DNA of 64,000 nucleotides from Shimia sp965227725 (GCF_965227725.1 NZ_CBDDGH010000004.1:372001-436000); one strand, 5' to 3'. Counted from the stretch's first letter, positions 8,477-17,806 are shown. Notes: generated by a model not told the origin, from the sequence alone. A program made the numbers and translations.

Positions 8477-8549
8477 CTTAATAGATTGGCGCTGTTCTTG
8501 TCAGAATAAAGTCCTATTCACAAAGGCTTACATCTTAAGGCAGCCGTAG

Positions 8550-9203
8550 TTAACCCGGCAGCTTGGTTGTGCGCAGATACGGGAAGTGCGTTGTGAACGC
8601 ACCATATTTTGCCGTTGCGTCCTCATCACTCACGGCAACCGGAATCACGACATCACCACCCGGTGTCCAGTTCGCCGGCGTCGCAACATTCTCCTTCGCA
8701 GCGGTCTGCAGAGCCTCAAGTGCCCGCAGAATCTCTGCAAAATTGCGCCCCACATTCATCGGATAGGTCATCGACAGCTTCAGCTGCTTGTCCGGGCCGA
8801 TGATAAACACGGACCGCACAGTGGCGCTGTCCGCAGGGGTGCGCCCGTCCGGCAAATAGGCCTCTGCTGGCAGCATATCAAAAGCTTTGGACACCGCCAG
8901 TCCATCATCTGCGATGATCGGGAAACCCGCATCTGCACCAGCGTAGGACTCGATGTCCTTCTTCCAGCCTTTGTGATCTTCCACACCGTCAACAGAAACG
9001 CCCATCACCTTCGTGCCACGCTTTGCCCATTCATCGGCAAGCTGGGCAACCGCACCAAACTCGGTGGTGCAGACAGGTGTAAAGTCTTTAGGGTGGGAGA
9101 ACAGGATCGCCCAGCTGTCCCCAATCCAATCATGGAAAGTGATCGTGCCCTGATCCGTTTCGGCGGTAAAGTTTGGCACAACATCATTAATTCTCAGGCC
9201 CAT
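8550..9203 (-). CDS. 1-Cys peroxiredoxin (Prx6-type)
   Basis: 217 residues. It reduces hydrogen peroxide and organic hydroperoxides in the cytoplasm. The peroxidatic site is FSHPKDFTPVCTTE with Cys45, preceded by the invariant Pro and Thr. The length, the long C-terminal arm (TPANWTPGGDVVIPV) and lack of a second conserved resolving Cys place it in the Prx6 subfamily rather than AhpC. The supporting Arg is in SATVRSVFIIGPD. The start MGLRINDVVPNF at 9203 was chosen over an upstream in-frame ATG because it matches the family N-terminus. The gene is transcribed alone, divergent from the aldehyde dehydrogenase. Confidence 0.95.
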   Translation of the reverse strand: MGLRINDVVPNFTAETDQGTITFHDWIGDSWAILFSHPKDFTPVCTTEFGAVAQLADEWAKRGTKVMGVSVDGVEDHKGWKKDIESYAGADAGFPIIADDGLAVSKAFDMLPAEAYLPDGRTPADSATVRSVFIIGPDKQLKLSMTYPMNVGRNFAEILRALEALQTAAKENVATPANWTPGGDVVIPVAVSDEDATAKYGAFTTHFPYLRTTKLPG

Positions 9204-9471
9204 TAGTCTCTCCCTGGTCATGGGGCTCTAATCGCATCTCGCCATCCTGCCCAAATAAGCCCCGCTGGGTGTGGCGGCATCGAAATTCATCTAAATCAAA
9301 TATTCAGATCGCGCGCAGAGTACATCCACCTCCTTGGAACGTCACCCCTGTAGACGGGTGTTTATTTCGCAGAGCAAATATAGATGACCCGGCGTCGCAT
9401 TCGATACCCGCGGACTTGCACCGGATATGTACCGCAGGCAGAGTGCGTCCAAGATTGCGAGGGAGTGCACC

Positions 9472-10899
9472 ATGATCGACAAACGCAAATTCTATATCAA
9501 TGGCCAATGGGTTGATCCCGTAGAAGCCAACGATCTCCATGTCATTGACCCGGCCACCGAAGAACCTTGCGCCGTTATTTCGCTTGGCGATCAAGCGGAC
9601 ACTGACGCCGCCGTAGCTGCGGCACGCGCGGCCTTTCCAGCTTGGGCAGACACTCCGCTTGAGGACCGTGTCACGCTGGTCAAAAAACTGCGCGAAATCT
9701 ACGTCGCCCGCCGTGCAGATATGGCGGAAGCGATGCGTGCGGAAATGGGTGCGCCAATTGATCTTGCAACCACCAGCCAATGGGGTAGCGGCACCTGGCA
9801 TCTAGACGGCTTCCTGGAGGCGCTAGAAACGTTTGAATTTGAGTACGCCATGGGCGCAGACCGCATGCGAAAAGAGCCCATCGGCGTCTGCGGCATGATC
9901 ACCCCATGGAACTGGCCGATGAATCAGGTCTTCCTGAAGGCCATCCCCGCGCTTCTGGTGGGCTGCACCATGGTGCTCAAACCCTCCGAAATCGCGCCAC
10001 TCTCCTCGATTGTCTTTGCCGAGATGATGGACGAAGCGGGCTTCCCTGCGGGTGTGTTCAACATGGTCAACGGCGATGGCATCGGCGTCGGCAGCCAGCT
10101 ATCATCCCACCCCGATGTGGATATGATCAGCTTCACCGGCTCCACCCGCGCCGGCATCGCCATTTCCAAAGCCGCCGCCGACACCCTCAAACGTGTCAGC
10201 CTCGAACTGGGCGGTAAAGGCGCCAACATCGTCTTTGCGGATGCGGATGAAAAGGCCGTGAAACGCGGCGTCATCCACTGCATGCAAAACTCCGGCCAAT
10301 CCTGCAACGCCCCCACCCGCATGATGGTGGAAAGCAGCTTCTACGCCGCCGCCGTGGATCAGGCCAAAGCCGCCGCTGAGGCTGTGCAGGTGGGGCCCAC
10401 CACCGAGGCAGGCCGCCACATCGGCCCGGTGGTCTCAGAGCTGCAGTTCAACAAAATCCAGAGCCTGATCGAAACCGGCATCAAAGAGGGTGCCACCCTT
10501 GTCGCCGGTGGTCTGGGCCGCCCGGAAGGTGTGAATAAGGGCTACTATGTGCGCCCCACCGTCTTTGCCGATGTCACCCCCGAGATGACCATCTACCGCG
10601 AAGAAATCTTCGGCCCGGTGCTGGCGATCTCGTCTTTTGACAGCGAAGCGCAGGCGGTTCAGATGGCCAATGACACGGTCTATGGCCTCACCAACTACAT
10701 CCAGACACAGGATGACGAAAAGCGCCTGCGCGTGGCCCGTCAGGTGCGCTCCGGTATGGTGGAAACCAACGGCGTGGGCCGCGTCAACGGCTCTCCCTTC
10801 GGCGGCTACGGCCAATCCGGCAATGGCCGCGAAGGCGGCGGCTGGGGTCTGGAGGAATTCTGCGAAACCAAAGCGATCTCCGGCGTGCCAATGGGCTGA
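9472..10899 (+). CDS. Aldehyde dehydrogenase family protein
   Basis: 475 residues from the ATG at 9472, which has GAGGGAG ahead of it. NAD(P)-dependent oxidation of an aldehyde to an acid. The family core is complete: ITPWNWPMNQ, FTGSTRAGIAI (cofactor loop), general base Glu245 in SLELGGKGAN, catalytic Cys278 in NSGQSCNAPTR and EIFGPVLAI near 390. The substrate cannot be set from sequence. The gene stands alone between a divergent peroxiredoxin and a convergent helicase, just outside the taurine block. A role in sulfoacetaldehyde or other aldehyde oxidation is possible but not shown. Confidence 0.95.
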   Translation: MIDKRKFYINGQWVDPVEANDLHVIDPATEEPCAVISLGDQADTDAAVAAARAAFPAWADTPLEDRVTLVKKLREIYVARRADMAEAMRAEMGAPIDLATTSQWGSGTWHLDGFLEALETFEFEYAMGADRMRKEPIGVCGMITPWNWPMNQVFLKAIPALLVGCTMVLKPSEIAPLSSIVFAEMMDEAGFPAGVFNMVNGDGIGVGSQLSSHPDVDMISFTGSTRAGIAISKAAADTLKRVSLELGGKGANIVFADADEKAVKRGVIHCMQNSGQSCNAPTRMMVESSFYAAAVDQAKAAAEAVQVGPTTEAGRHIGPVVSELQFNKIQSLIETGIKEGATLVAGGLGRPEGVNKGYYVRPTVFADVTPEMTIYREEIFGPVLAISSFDSEAQAVQMANDTVYGLTNYIQTQDDEKRLRVARQVRSGMVETNGVGRVNGSPFGGYGQSGNGREGGGWGLEEFCETKAISGVPMG

Positions 10900-10920
10900 C
10901 CGGAAGGCTTAAACAAAACA

Positions 10921-10951
10921 AAAGGCCGCAGCACACCGCTGCGGCCTTTTT
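10921..10951. terminator. Bidirectional terminator between aldehyde dehydrogenase and helicase genes
   Basis: AAAGGCCGCAG (10921-10931) and CTGCGGCCTTT (10939-10949) form a perfect 11-bp stem. There is a T-run on the plus side and an A-run before it, so it can act for both converging genes. Confidence 0.9.
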
Positions 10952-10965
10952 TATTGAGGCTGTAT

Positions 10966-12297
10966 TTATGCGGCTGGCTTGCGCGAGCGGTTGCGCCGTC
11001 GACGCGGGCGGCCGCCACCGGGCTTGTCATTGCCATTGGCCGCGCTTTTGGGCTGACCGCCAGCAGGTTTGGCGCCACCGCCGGGCCTTCCACCGCCGGG
11101 TTTGCCGCCACCGCGCTTGCGCCCGCCGCCACCGGAACGTGGCCCGGTGCCATATTCTTTCTTCATCTCCCGAAGCTCATCGGTCGGGCGGTCAAACTTG
11201 CGCCCGATCAGCTTTTCGATGTCCTTCAGATAGTCGCGCTCATCCAGCGCACAGAAGGAAATCGCGCGCCCATCACGGCCCGCCCGCGCGGTGCGGCCAA
11301 TCCGGTGCACATAGCTTTCGGCCACATTGGGCAGATCAAAGTTGATCACAAGCGAGATCACCGGAATATCAATCCCGCGCGCCGCCACATCTGTCGCCAC
11401 CAGCACGGTGATCTCACCATCGCGAAACGCCTTGATCGCGCGGTCCCGCTGCCCCTGGCTCTTGTTGCCGTGGATCGAAGCCGCGTTGAACCCGTCAGCG
11501 ACAAGCTGCTTCATCATCCGCTCCGCACCATGTTTGGTGCGCGAGAAAATCAGCGTGCTCTCGCCCATGTTCTCCGACAGGATCTCCCGCAGGCGCACAC
11601 GTTTTTCGCCCTTCTCCAGATACTCCACGCTCTGCGTGATCTTATCCGCGGTCTTGCCCGGAGGCGCGATCTCCACCCGCTTGGGCTTGGTCAGATAGCT
11701 CTGGCTCAGCTCTTCCATCTGCTTGGGCATGGTGGCCGAAAACAGCATGGTCTGGCGCGGCGTGCCCAGATGCGGTGCGATTTTGCGCAGGGCATGGATA
11801 AAGCCCATGTCCAGCATCTGATCCGCTTCATCCAGCACCAAGTTGGTAACAGTGGACAGGTTGATCTCCTTGCGGTCCAGCAGATCAATCAGCCGCCCCG
11901 GCGTCGCCACCAGAATGTCGGTGCCACGCGACAGCATCGCAATCTGGCGGTTGATCGACTGTCCGCCCACCACGGTCATCACCTTCATCGGTGTGCCCTG
12001 CACCAGCGGGCGCAGGTTGTCCGCAATCTGATTGACCAGCTCCCGTGTGGGTGCCAGCACCAGCGCTTTCACCGACCGGGGCAAGGGCTTGCCCGGCTGT
12101 TCCAACAGGCGATCCATCATCGGCAGGCCAAAGGCCAGCGATTTCCCGGTGCCTGTCTGCGCAAGGCCGAGAATGTCATGTCCTTCAAGCGCTAGCGGAA
12201 TCGCCTTGGCCTGAATCGGGGTTGGGGCATCAAAGCCGTGCTTCTTCAACCCTTTCAAAAGAGTGGAAGACAGGCCCAGTTCTTCAAATTGCGCCAC
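10966..12297 (-). CDS. DEAD-box ATP-dependent RNA helicase (RhlE-like)
   Basis: 443 residues from a GTG at 12297, preceded by GGAAAGGATATATC; the first residues MAQFEELGLSSTLLKGL match the family's start with its Q motif. Helicase motifs in order: AQTGTGKS (I), VLDEADQMLDMGF (II), SAT (III), ATDVAARGIDIP (V) and HRIGRTARAG (VI). A flexible C-terminal tail rich in Gly, Arg, Lys and Pro (about 370-443) probably binds RNA. It likely acts in ribosome assembly or RNA decay, and PNPase is nearby but not in the same operon. The rhlE-like call rests on overall form; exact subfamily needs a tree. Confidence 0.95.
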   Translation of the reverse strand: MAQFEELGLSSTLLKGLKKHGFDAPTPIQAKAIPLALEGHDILGLAQTGTGKSLAFGLPMMDRLLEQPGKPLPRSVKALVLAPTRELVNQIADNLRPLVQGTPMKVMTVVGGQSINRQIAMLSRGTDILVATPGRLIDLLDRKEINLSTVTNLVLDEADQMLDMGFIHALRKIAPHLGTPRQTMLFSATMPKQMEELSQSYLTKPKRVEIAPPGKTADKITQSVEYLEKGEKRVRLREILSENMGESTLIFSRTKHGAERMMKQLVADGFNAASIHGNKSQGQRDRAIKAFRDGEITVLVATDVAARGIDIPVISLVINFDLPNVAESYVHRIGRTARAGRDGRAISFCALDERDYLKDIEKLIGRKFDRPTDELREMKKEYGTGPRSGGGGRKRGGGKPGGGRPGGGAKPAGGQPKSAANGNDKPGGGRPRRRRNRSRKPAA

Positions 12298-12670
12298 GAT
12301 ATATCCTTTCCACCGCACCCCGTTTTGGCGCACGGCAAATAGCGGCCTCTTTCACAGAGACCGCCCAGAGGTTTGACAGCACCGCCATTGCACAGACCCA
12401 TTCCGTGCCAACCCGGCCTATCCGTCAGAACCCTGCGTGATGGGAACGAAACTGTCGCTGATGCGCCTGTCGGCCCTCTGTGGGGCGCGGCGCGGCCTGC
12501 TCACGCGGCTGCGCAACGACGCGCTTCACATATAGGTTCGGCGTCATTTGTCAACCTTGGCACATAAATCACAAAGGGCCGGCGCACGCCGCACCGGCCC
12601 TCATGTTACTCATTCTGCAAAAATCATGGGGTTGCCACATCTGTGATGTGGCAGGGGAAAAGCCACGAAT
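12298..12670. other. Intergenic region between helicase start and tauC end
   Basis: 373 bp without a supportable gene. It should hold the helicase promoter on the minus strand and the tauC terminator at 12575-12601. Short open frames on the plus strand lack ribosome sites and look like non-coding GC-rich sequence. Confidence 0.5.
12575..12601 (-). terminator. Terminator after tauC
   Basis: On the minus strand AGGGCCGG (12601-12594) pairs with CCGGCCCT (12582-12575), followed by TTGTGATTT. It closes the tauABC transcript about 70 bp after the tauC stop. Confidence 0.75.
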
Positions 12671-14008
12671 TCACCCTTTGCCTTTCCAGGGCACCAGATA
12701 TTTCTCACCCCAGCGCATCAGCATATCGATCCCAAATCCGATGATGCCAATCAGGATGATACCCATCAGCACGATATCCGTGTCCTGGAACTTCGACGCC
12801 GCCACGATCATCTTACCGACGCCCTTCTCAGCGGCCACCAGTTCAGCGGCCACAACGGTGCCCCAGCAAACCCCCATCGCCACACGCGCGGCAGTGAATA
12901 TCTCGGGCAAAGAGTTAGGAATGATCACGTGGCGCAGGATTTGGCGTTTGTTTGCACCCAGAGAGTAGGCCGCATGCACCTTTGAAATCTTCACGCCAGA
13001 CACACCGGAACGCGCCCCGATCGCCATAATCCAAAGTGCCGCGAGGAAGAGCAGGATGATCTTACCCTGCTCGCCAATCCCAGCCCAGATGATCACCAGC
13101 GGGATCAAAGCCAACGGCGGCACAGGGCGCATAAATTCCACAATCGGGTCAAACCAACCACGGAACCAGTTCGAAAGGCCCATGGCGTAACCCAGCGGAA
13201 TGCCAACCGCCGCGCCCAGCGCGAAGCCAACGATCACTCGGAACAGTGAATAGCTCAGGTGCTCTGCCAACGTGACATTCTGATAACCGTCGCGGCTCAC
13301 AGAAATCAGGCGCTGCCAGACGCTTTCTGGAGCAGGCAACCAGATCGATTCCATCTGCATGCCTTTGGCCGGTTCAAAGTTCAGCGTGCCCTTGTCGGTC
13401 AGTGCCACACGGCCAAAGCCAACATCGACATCCGCGTCACGGCTGATCGGCGCACCATCTACGGCAACAATCTTGGCGCCATCTTTGCGGGTCACCTCAT
13501 CATTGGCATCCCATCGCAACAGTTTGCTGCGATACGCCTGCACCACCAGCGCATCATCTTTGGCCAAGCCATCACCTGGCGCGACTTCTGGTGCTGCAGG
13601 CACCTGACCGGCCTCATGCACAATGACGCTGACAGTCGCATCATCCGTCTTGCCATCCTCGGCCTCAAGTGTGTAGGTGAAGCTTGCCTCGCCAACAAAG
13701 GGACCTGGCGCATGCAGGAAACCCGGCAGCCAGTTTGAGCCGGTAAACGATCCCCAAATCACAAAGATTAAGACCACCGAAATCACGGAGGCTGCTTTGT
13801 TGGAAATCACCGCACTTTCGTCGCCAAAAGTCACAGTTTTCAGTGAGGTATAATCCTGAAGCGAAGACAGGCGCTGCTTGATCTGCGTGTAGACAAACAG
13901 AGCAAACAGGATCAACCCAATATAGAGTGCCAGATACGGCAGCGCGCCAAGGACCGACAAAAACAGGGTCGCCAATTCGCCCCCAAGATCAGCAAATATC
14001 TGCCCCAT
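12671..14008 (-). CDS. tauC: Taurine ABC transporter permease TauC with N-terminal extension
   Basis: 445 residues, against roughly 250-280 for a usual TauC/SsuC permease. The C-terminal 250 residues are a normal type-1 importer membrane domain with the coupling loop around AYSLGANKRQILRHVIIP. The first 190 or so are extra: two hydrophobic segments (about 12-35 and 70-92) enclosing and followed by a soluble stretch of 110 residues rich in Asp and Val (for example TYTLEAEDGKTDDATVSVIV). This part probably lies in the periplasm. The start at 14008 sits one base past the tauB stop. Last gene of tauABC; it imports taurine across the inner membrane. Confidence 0.9.
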   Translation of the reverse strand: MGQIFADLGGELATLFLSVLGALPYLALYIGLILFALFVYTQIKQRLSSLQDYTSLKTVTFGDESAVISNKAASVISVVLIFVIWGSFTGSNWLPGFLHAPGPFVGEASFTYTLEAEDGKTDDATVSVIVHEAGQVPAAPEVAPGDGLAKDDALVVQAYRSKLLRWDANDEVTRKDGAKIVAVDGAPISRDADVDVGFGRVALTDKGTLNFEPAKGMQMESIWLPAPESVWQRLISVSRDGYQNVTLAEHLSYSLFRVIVGFALGAAVGIPLGYAMGLSNWFRGWFDPIVEFMRPVPPLALIPLVIIWAGIGEQGKIILLFLAALWIMAIGARSGVSGVKISKVHAAYSLGANKRQILRHVIIPNSLPEIFTAARVAMGVCWGTVVAAELVAAEKGVGKMIVAASKFQDTDIVLMGIILIGIIGFGIDMLMRWGEKYLVPWKGKG

Positions 14009-14009
14009 C

Positions 14010-14816
14010 TTATGCGCCTCCCTCTGCACGGCCCATGATCTCTTCTTCCATGTTCCAGATCATGTTGAGGATCTCTTCGCGCGTCGGCGCGTAATCAGGG
14101 TGCTTCTTCACCTCACGCAAATCCGCTCCCACGCCGAGATCTGCAAAGGGCAGCCGGTATTCTTTGTGAATGCGCCCGGGGCGTGGCGCCATTACCAACA
14201 ATCGCTCGCCCAGCAAGAGTGCTTCTTCCACTGAGTGGGTGATCAAAATGATCGTCTTCCCCGTCTCTTTCCACAATTTGAGCACAAGACTCTGCATCTT
14301 CTCCCGTGTGAGGGCGTCCAAGGCCCCCAAGGGCTCGTCCATCAGGATCACATCCGGGTCATTCGCAAGACAGCGGGCCAACGCCACACGCTGTTGCATG
14401 CCGCCTGACAGCTCATACACCATCTTCTCTTTGAAATCCTGCAGACCAACCACATCCAAAAGGTGGTCCACGATCTCTGCGCTTTCCGACTTTGGCATGC
14501 CTTTCATATCAGGGCCAAAGCTCACATTGTCCCGCACGCTCATCCATTCAAAAAGCGCACCTTGTTGGAACACCATCCCGCGTTCTGCATCCGGGCCTGT
14601 GACCTGATGCCCATTCATCACGATCTGTCCCTCGGTAGGTGCCAAGAACCCGGCCACAATATTCAGCAACGTGGTTTTACCGCAGCCCGAAGGCCCCAGC
14701 ACGCTCAGCAATTCGCCCTGCTTGAGATCAAGGCTCACGTCCTTGAGCGCTTGCACATGCCCGCCATCGGGCAAATCAAAGCGCATGGACAGGTTTTCGA
14801 TCGATAATCCGGTCAT
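14010..14816 (-). CDS. tauB: Taurine ABC transporter ATP-binding protein TauB
   Basis: 268 residues from the ATG at 14816 (MTGLSIENLSMRFD). It hydrolyses ATP on the cytoplasmic face to drive taurine uptake. Walker A is GPSGCGKTT, the Q-loop GMVFQQGALFEWM, the signature ELSGGMQQRVALARCLA, Walker B VILMDEPLGALDA and the switch His is in ILITHSVEEALL. It lies between tauA and tauC on one transcript. A stable hairpin separates it from tauA. Sequence features are those of the nitrate/sulfonate/taurine subfamily; the taurine assignment rests on the locus (tpa, xsc, tauR). Confidence 0.93.
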   Translation of the reverse strand: MTGLSIENLSMRFDLPDGGHVQALKDVSLDLKQGELLSVLGPSGCGKTTLLNIVAGFLAPTEGQIVMNGHQVTGPDAERGMVFQQGALFEWMSVRDNVSFGPDMKGMPKSESAEIVDHLLDVVGLQDFKEKMVYELSGGMQQRVALARCLANDPDVILMDEPLGALDALTREKMQSLVLKLWKETGKTIILITHSVEEALLLGERLLVMAPRPGRIHKEYRLPFADLGVGADLREVKKHPDYAPTREEILNMIWNMEEEIMGRAEGGA

Positions 14817-14890
14817 GGTTCCCAACTGCTTGTTCGCCCATTTTTCTGGGCACTGGCGGTTGTCCCGCCCTATCTTCTGGCTGTGAAACA

Positions 14891-14918
14891 AAGGCCCGCC
14901 AAGAACGAGGCGGGCCTT
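14891..14918 (-). promoter_or_regulatory. Hairpin between tauA and tauB
   Basis: A perfect 10-bp stem, AAGGCCCGCC / GGCGGGCCTT, lies 13 bp past the tauA stop inside the operon, with only a weak T-run after it. Such structures after binding-protein genes often protect the 3' end or terminate in part, so that more binding protein than ATPase/permease is made. Confidence 0.6.
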
Positions 14919-14930
14919 CAAGATTTGAAA

Positions 14931-15926
14931 TTACAGGCCTTTGGCCGCTTCCAGAGGACCGGTATTCACGGTGCCCTCATAGCTGTCAAGCGCGCTCGGG
15001 ATAGAGCCTGCGCCAACAAAGACGCCTGCAACGCCTTTCATGAAGTTTTGTGCTGTTCCGCCGAACCAAGCATCACCCAGCTGCTCTTCAACCGTTGGGA
15101 ATTTAAACGTCGCGAGTGTCGCGGCAGTGGCTTCTTCATCCATGCCCGCGTCCTTGGCAATCACCGGCAACATTTTGGCTTGGTTGGCTTCATCGGCCCA
15201 CATTGCGTTTGCGTCGGCGGTCACTTTCAGGAACTTCGCCAGCATCTCACTTTCTTCCGCGATGAAGGAAGCTGGTGCGGTGGTGGCGTCAAACACCAGA
15301 ATACCCAGCTCTTCTTTCTCTGCACCAGTCAGCAAAACGTTGCCGTGCTCTTTCATGCGGCGCAACGCGCCGCCCCAACCACAGGCCATATCCAGCGAAC
15401 CCTGCGCCAGTGCAGCCGCGCCTTCTGCCGGTGCCATGTCGACAACTTCCATGCCGCCCACGTCTACGCCGAAGTGGTTCATCTGGCTCAGGAAGCCGTA
15501 GTGCGCTGCAGTGCCCAGCGGCACAGCCACTTTCTTGCCAGCCAGCTCAGCGGCACTGTCTTTATCGATCTCAAGACCAGACGCCACAACGCAGTTGTCG
15601 TTGTCAGAATAAGACACAGCCACGTCCACAATCTGGATGTCCTGGCCGGCAGACGCCGCCACAACAAATGGTGGCACACCTTGGCTGACGGAGATTTGCA
15701 CGTCGCCGGACGCCATCGCAGCGCTCATTGCGGTGCCTGTATCGAAGCTGACCCAGTTGATCTCGGTGCCCAGCGCTTCTTCATAGGTGCCCATTTGCTT
15801 GGCGTATTGGAAAGGCATCGGCCATTCGAGGAAGTAGGCCACTGTGATCTCTGCAGTCGCAGCCTGCGCGCCCATCATCATAGCGGTAGCAGCGGTGGCA
15901 CCCATCAGCGTCTTTTTCAAGCTCAT
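14931..15926 (-). CDS. tauA: Taurine ABC transporter substrate-binding protein TauA
   Basis: 331 residues with a Sec signal peptide (MSLKKTLMGATAATAMMMG, cleavage near AATA/EIT). The mature protein has the two-lobe NMT1/TauA-type fold, with landmarks ITVAYFLEWPMPFQYAK, ASGDVQISVSQGVPPF, GKKVAVPLGTAAHYGFL and DMACGWGG. It binds taurine in the periplasm and hands it to TauBC. First gene of the minus-strand uptake operon, divergent from tpa across a 399-bp regulatory region carrying probable TauR sites. Substrate choice is inferred from the locus; other organosulfonates are possible. Confidence 0.93.
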   Translation of the reverse strand: MSLKKTLMGATAATAMMMGAQAATAEITVAYFLEWPMPFQYAKQMGTYEEALGTEINWVSFDTGTAMSAAMASGDVQISVSQGVPPFVVAASAGQDIQIVDVAVSYSDNDNCVVASGLEIDKDSAAELAGKKVAVPLGTAAHYGFLSQMNHFGVDVGGMEVVDMAPAEGAAALAQGSLDMACGWGGALRRMKEHGNVLLTGAEKEELGILVFDATTAPASFIAEESEMLAKFLKVTADANAMWADEANQAKMLPVIAKDAGMDEEATAATLATFKFPTVEEQLGDAWFGGTAQNFMKGVAGVFVGAGSIPSALDSYEGTVNTGPLEAAKGL

Positions 15927-16325
15927 CGTATTTTCTCCCGTTGTCGTTATGGCGCGTTTGTACTCGAGATCTTCGGGCGTTTGGCCTCTTTTTTGATCAT
16001 CGGCAATCTGCGTCCTCCTTGATCCGACCGGAATTTAGGCCACCGATCAATGTTTTTTTGGGGAATTGCCTGCCTCTGGTACACGGCTTTCACCCCTCAA
16101 AATTATTTGACCAATTGGTAGAAAACCATATAAAATAGGTATTTGACGCCCAAACATGGGATTTCAGAACGGCAAAATTCGATAATCTGGCCTTATACAG
16201 ACAAATCTTTTGGCCCTATAAACATGCTTGAAAAAGTCGCGAGGATGTCGTGCAAACTTACATGAACCGCCCAAATAGGGCGCACACAACACCCCTGATT
16301 GCACCACTTCAAGGAGGCTTAAGCC
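15927..16325. promoter_or_regulatory. Divergent tauA/tpa control region
   Basis: 399 bp between two divergent taurine genes, more AT-rich than its surroundings and with no gene. It contains a sigma-70-like pair on the plus strand, TTGACC (16107-16112) and TATAAA (16129-16134) with 16 bp spacing, and a tandem box pair at 16187-16220 that matches sites before tauR and xsc. AAGGAGG at 16310-16316 serves tpa. The true transcription starts are not determinable by eye. Confidence 0.6.
16187..16220 (+). promoter_or_regulatory. Probable TauR operator for tauABC and tpa
   Basis: CTGGCCTTATA at 16187 is repeated as TTGGCCCTATA at 16210, in the same orientation and 23 bp apart. The first copy differs by one base from CTGGACTTATA before tauR. 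MocR-type regulators such as TauR bind direct repeats about two helical turns apart. Confidence 0.65.
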
Positions 16326-17726
16326 ATGGACGGCACTCTGAAAGAAAACGATATCAGCCACGTCGTCAAAGCCGACAAGGCCCATGTCTGGCATCATCTG
16401 GTTCAGCACAAACCGTTTGAAACCAATGACCCGCGCATCATTATCGAAGGCAAAGGCATGCGCGTCTGGGACCAAAACGGCAAAGAGTACATTGACGCTG
16501 TGTCCGGCGCTGTCTGGACGGTCAATGTTGGCTATGGCCGTGAGCGCATCGCCAACGCTGTCCATGAAAACCTTATGAAAATGTGTTACTTCGCCAATGC
16601 CGCGGGCAACGTGCCAGGTGCGCTTTATGCGGAAAAGCTGATTGAGAAGATGCCTGGCATGAGCCGCGTCTACTACTGCAACTCTGGCTCTGAGGCGAAT
16701 GAGAAAGCCTTCAAAATGATCCGCCAGATCGCGCACAAGAAATATGGCGGCAAAAAGCATAAGATTCTCTACCGCGATCGCGATTACCACGGCTCCACGC
16801 TCGCCGCGATGTCGGCCGGTGGACAAGACGAGCGCAACGCACAGTATGGTCCCTTCGCCCCGGGATTCGTCCGTGTGCCACACTGCATGGAATATCGCAA
16901 AGATGAGCTGGGCCTTGGCCATCTTTCCGGTCGCGAATTCGGCATCGCTGCGGCAAACCAAATCGAAGAGGTGATCCTGCGCGAAGGCCCAGACACTGTT
17001 GGTGCACTCTGTCTGGAACCTGTGACTGCAGGTGGTGGCGTGATTACCCCACCGGAAGGCTACTGGGAACGCGTGCAGGAGATCTGCAAAAAGTATGACA
17101 TTCTTCTGCACATCGACGAAGTGGTCTGCGGAATCGGTCGCACGGGCACCCATTGGTTCGGCTATCAGCATTACGGCGTGAAACCTGACTTCGTGACCAT
17201 GGCCAAGGGTGTCGCCTCTGGCTACGCCGCCATCTCCTGCCTTGTAACCACCGAAGAAGTTTTCGAGCACTTCAAATCCGACCCATCGGACAAACTCGAC
17301 CACTTCCGCGATATCTCGACCTTCGGAGGCTGTACCGCTGGCCCAGCGGCGGCATTGGAGAATATGGCCATTATTGAAGAAGAAGGCCTGCTGGAAAACT
17401 GCACAGCCATGGGTGAACGCATGATGGGCAACCTCAAAGCGTTGATGGAGAAGCACGAGATCATCGGAGATGTGCGCGGCAAAGGCTTGTTCCTCGGCTG
17501 CGAGCTGGTGAAGGACCGCGAAAGCAAGGAACCGGTGGACGAAGCCGACATCGCAGCAGTGGTTGCTGACTGTGGCGCCCAAGGGGTGATCATCGGCGCA
17601 GCTAACCGTTCCGTACCGGGCCGCAACAATGTGATCGCCTTCTCCCCAGCGCTCATCGCTACAGCTGCCGATATCGACGCGATCACCAATGCGGTCGACA
17701 ATGCACTGAAAAAGATCTTCGGCTAA
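16326..17726 (+). CDS. tpa: Taurine--pyruvate aminotransferase
   Basis: 466 residues. PLP-dependent class-III aminotransferase that moves the amino group of taurine to pyruvate, giving sulfoacetaldehyde and alanine in the cytoplasm. Family marks: YYCNSGSEANEKAFKM, HGSTLAAMSAGG, the cofactor Asp in LLHIDEVVCGIGRTG, Lys294 in VTMAKGVASGYA (Schiff base) and STFGGCTAGPAAAL. The ATG follows AAGGAGG. The distinction from other omega-aminotransferases rests on the neighbours tauABC, tauR and xsc, which supply the substrate and use the product. Two hairpins follow it, so transcription may largely stop before the GNAT gene. Confidence 0.95.
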   Translation: MDGTLKENDISHVVKADKAHVWHHLVQHKPFETNDPRIIIEGKGMRVWDQNGKEYIDAVSGAVWTVNVGYGRERIANAVHENLMKMCYFANAAGNVPGALYAEKLIEKMPGMSRVYYCNSGSEANEKAFKMIRQIAHKKYGGKKHKILYRDRDYHGSTLAAMSAGGQDERNAQYGPFAPGFVRVPHCMEYRKDELGLGHLSGREFGIAAANQIEEVILREGPDTVGALCLEPVTAGGGVITPPEGYWERVQEICKKYDILLHIDEVVCGIGRTGTHWFGYQHYGVKPDFVTMAKGVASGYAAISCLVTTEEVFEHFKSDPSDKLDHFRDISTFGGCTAGPAAALENMAIIEEEGLLENCTAMGERMMGNLKALMEKHEIIGDVRGKGLFLGCELVKDRESKEPVDEADIAAVVADCGAQGVIIGAANRSVPGRNNVIAFSPALIATAADIDAITNAVDNALKKIFG

Positions 17727-17744
17727 ACGCCAACACTTGTCCCA

Positions 17745-17806
17745 AAGGCGAGGCACTCCCCTCGCCTTACTGCGCCGCCCAACCCCAAAAGGGGAGGGCG
17801 GCGTTT
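17745..17806 (+). terminator. Tandem hairpins after tpa
   Basis: Two stems follow each other: AAGGCGAGG (17745-17753) with CCTCGCCTT (17760-17768), and CGCCGCCC..CCCC with GGGG.GGGCGGCG (17773-17803) ending in TTT. The second has terminator form. Confidence 0.75.

Noticed and set aside
9222..9471. OxyR-type operator between peroxiredoxin and aldehyde dehydrogenase genes
   Set aside because: I looked for a symmetric ATAG-type site in this divergent gap and saw none that was clear.
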